Part shown: one piece after another, positions 62,674 through 64,000 of the stretch | How positions within the stretch are numbered: position 1 is the first letter of the stretch | Layout of the letters: each line of letters opens with the position of its first letter | NCBI RefSeq assembly: GCF_002806995.1 | Contig: NZ_NIHE01000003.1 | Location: 372,001-436,000 of the forward strand | Direction of reading: 5' to 3' | DNA: 64,000 nucleotides | Source of the DNA: Confluentibacter lentus | GTDB taxonomy: Bacteria > Bacteroidota > Bacteroidia > Flavobacteriales > Flavobacteriaceae | Position numbers and translations under genes: made by a program | Notes under the pieces: model-generated | What the model was told of the DNA's origin: nothing | Databases searched by the model: none | The model's input: only the letters and a program-made list of their open reading frames with translations

Positions 62674-62870
62674 CTTCTCGATACAATTTTCTCATGCTTC
62701 GAAAATCACTCGAAGTGACATTTAGTTGTAAATCATGTTTATAGTTAGTTTGTCAGTTCGAGTGAATTTCAAACCTTTTTAGGTTTGAAATTAGTATCGA
62801 GAACCGATTCTAGCTAGATTATAATTGTTCACGATACAAAATTCTGAAAAAGAATTTCACTCGAACTGAC
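62674..62870. repeat. Three TTCTCGATAC...CGAACTGACA repeats in the GH1-galM gap
   Basis: Copy a at 62674-62722 (forward) matches the copy at 22446-22493 in sequence. Copy b at 62751-62803 is inverted, with its own hairpin (AATTTCAAACC / GGTTTGAAATT). Copy c at 62827-62870 is forward, with AAATTCT/AGAATTT inside. They fill most of the 322-bp gap (62585-62906); 62585-62640 shows nothing else. Confidence 0.82.
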
Positions 62871-62906
62871 ATCAAGTTAAACAGATACCACAAAACTAAA
62901 TAATAT

Positions 62907-64000
62907 ATGAAATCACTATTTATTCTCCTCACTTTTTTAATCTCCAACATCCTTATAGCGCAAACCACCCAAAAGGTTTTAGGAAAGCATAATGATAAAG
63001 ACGTGAGTCTTTTTACCCTAAAAAACAAATCGGGACACGTTTTAAAACTGACTAATTACGGTGCGCGTATTGTTAGAATCGATGTGCCTGATAAAAACGG
63101 CAAGATTGATAACATCACCACAGGTAGCGAAACCTTAGAAACCATTGTAAAAGGGGACGCTTTTGGCGGTGCTACCGTCGGGCGTTTTGCCAACCGCATT
63201 GCCAATGGCAAATTCACATTGGATGGCACCGAATACAGTTTACCAATAAATAACAATCCAAACACTTTGCATGGCGGTCCTGCTGGCTGGTACGCACAAG
63301 TTTGGGATTCTAAAATGAGTACTAAAAAGAATAAACAATCGGTGACGTTTACCTATTTGAGTCCCGATATGGAAGCTGGTTTTCCCGGAACTGTGAATGT
63401 ATCCGTTACGTACACATGGACCAATAAAAATGAAATCATCATCGATTATCTAGCAACCACCGATAAAAAAACAGTTTTCAATATTACCAATCACGCCTAC
63501 TTTAATTTAAATGGTACAGGCAAAGGTTTTATACAAGACCATTTGTTAACCATTAATGCCAGTAACTATACACCTGTTGACAAAACCAGCATTCCAACGG
63601 GCGAGATAAAATCTGTAAAAAATACACCATTTGATTTTACCACACCTCACACCATTGGAGAGCGCATTGGCAGTATGTTCGAAGATGTTGCGTTTAGAGG
63701 TTACGATCATAATTATGTGTTGGATGCCAATGCTAAAATAGCAGCCACAGCATATTCTCCCCAAAGCGGTCGTGTAATGGAAGTCATCACCGATGAACCC
63801 GGTTTACAGTTTTATTCAGGAAATAGCAGGTCGTGGAATCAATTTAAGGAAACTGGTACCATGCCCGAAAATTCAAGATCAAGTTTTGCACTAGAAACCC
63901 AGCATTTTCCGGATAGCCCAAACCAAGCAAGCTTCCCTTCTACCGTATTAACACCCAACAAGCCTTATAAATCTAGAACGGTTTATAGGTTTTCTGTGAA
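62907..64000 (+). CDS. galM: Aldose 1-epimerase, 3' end cut by the window
   Basis: 364 codons are visible in an open frame from the ATG at 62907 to the window end. A signal peptide (residues 1-19, ILIAQ) places it in the periplasm or on the surface. Seen: LKLTNYGARIVRIDVPDKNG, VGRFANRIANGKFTLDG, NTLHGGPAGWYAQVW, FNITNHAYFNLNG (catalytic His), and SFALETQHFPDSPN (catalytic Glu). It interconverts sugar anomers. It belongs to the sugar-use region with the transporter and GH1. Only a few codons should be missing. Confidence 0.93.
   Translation, partial: MKSLFILLTFLISNILIAQTTQKVLGKHNDKDVSLFTLKNKSGHVLKLTNYGARIVRIDVPDKNGKIDNITTGSETLETIVKGDAFGGATVGRFANRIANGKFTLDGTEYSLPINNNPNTLHGGPAGWYAQVWDSKMSTKKNKQSVTFTYLSPDMEAGFPGTVNVSVTYTWTNKNEIIIDYLATTDKKTVFNITNHAYFNLNGTGKGFIQDHLLTINASNYTPVDKTSIPTGEIKSVKNTPFDFTTPHTIGERIGSMFEDVAFRGYDHNYVLDANAKIAATAYSPQSGRVMEVITDEPGLQFYSGNSRSWNQFKETGTMPENSRSSFALETQHFPDSPNQASFPSTVLTPNKPYKSRTVYRFSV

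Overview
The window is chromosomal DNA of a Bacteroidota, almost certainly a marine-type Flavobacteriaceae. The evidence is AT-rich DNA, A-rich leaders in place of clear Shine-Dalgarno sites, promoter -7 boxes of the form TAnnTTTG, a PF14100 (PmoA/DUF6807) gene, paired EamA transporters, a bifunctional aspartokinase/homoserine dehydrogenase, and several lipoproteins and carbohydrate-active enzymes. The genus cannot be fixed by reading. No tRNA, rRNA, CRISPR array, prophage or complete insertion sequence was seen.

Layout. 1-5.4 kb: the distal his operon, hisC (5' end cut by the window) - a GIY-YIG nuclease gene - hisB - hisH - hisA - hisF - hisIE. 5.5-9.3 kb: a PF14100 protein and two Gfo/Idh/MocA-type oxidoreductases, probably sugar-related. 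9.4-17.1 kb: housekeeping and conserved hypothetical genes (TruA-like, DUF2461, Gre-like, DUF72, a CBM9-like secreted protein, and a propeller/lipoprotein pair). 17.4-22.3 kb: leuCDAB. 22.5-24.8 kb: mscS, DUF3817 and VTT membrane proteins. 24.8-29.3 kb: an accessory island with a duplicated 125-bp structured repeat, an orphan hypothetical gene, and a very AT-rich 942-residue HD + GHKL-ATPase protein that looks defence-related. 29.5-36.2 kb: a GH54 arabinofuranosidase-like lipoprotein, an apiosidase-like hydrolase and small secreted proteins. 36.4-47.7 kb: OsmC, old yellow enzyme behind a perfect 19-bp palindrome, GT9, two EamA transporters, PPK2, a cold-shock protein, a helicase, an aldo/keto reductase, two unlisted small ORFs, and an orphan ExbD. 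47.8-53.6 kb: a 2OG oxygenase, SUI1, DUF1835, nucleoside phosphorylase, a TlpA-like protein, and Nnr. 53.7-59.5 kb: the thr operon with an unlisted Thr-rich leader peptide, thrA, thrB, a frameshifted four-helix-bundle gene, thrC and a small membrane protein. 59.5-64 kb: a sugar transporter with an extra domain, a GH1 beta-glucosidase, and an aldose 1-epimerase cut by the window end.

The most striking feature lies between the genes. The spacers of the his, leu and thr operons are built from short repeat families. One is a set of degenerate 7-bp (heptad) arrays sitting between the stop codon of one gene and the start codon of the next, often with one half inverted. The other is an 8-5-8 palindrome with a TCCTGAA/TTCAGGA-type stem. 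Two small genes interrupt these operons, and each is flanked by copies of one family: GIY-YIG by palindromes in his, and the four-helix-bundle gene by inverted heptads in thr. Solo copies of each family occur elsewhere (hisF-hisIE and leuA-leuB). This repeat-gene-repeat plus solo-repeat pattern resembles REP/RAYT systems with different proteins. A third family (ends TTCTCGATAC and CGAACTGACA, variable paired interior) lies at gene ends.

All calls rest on reading the sequence and recalling family features. No database search was run.
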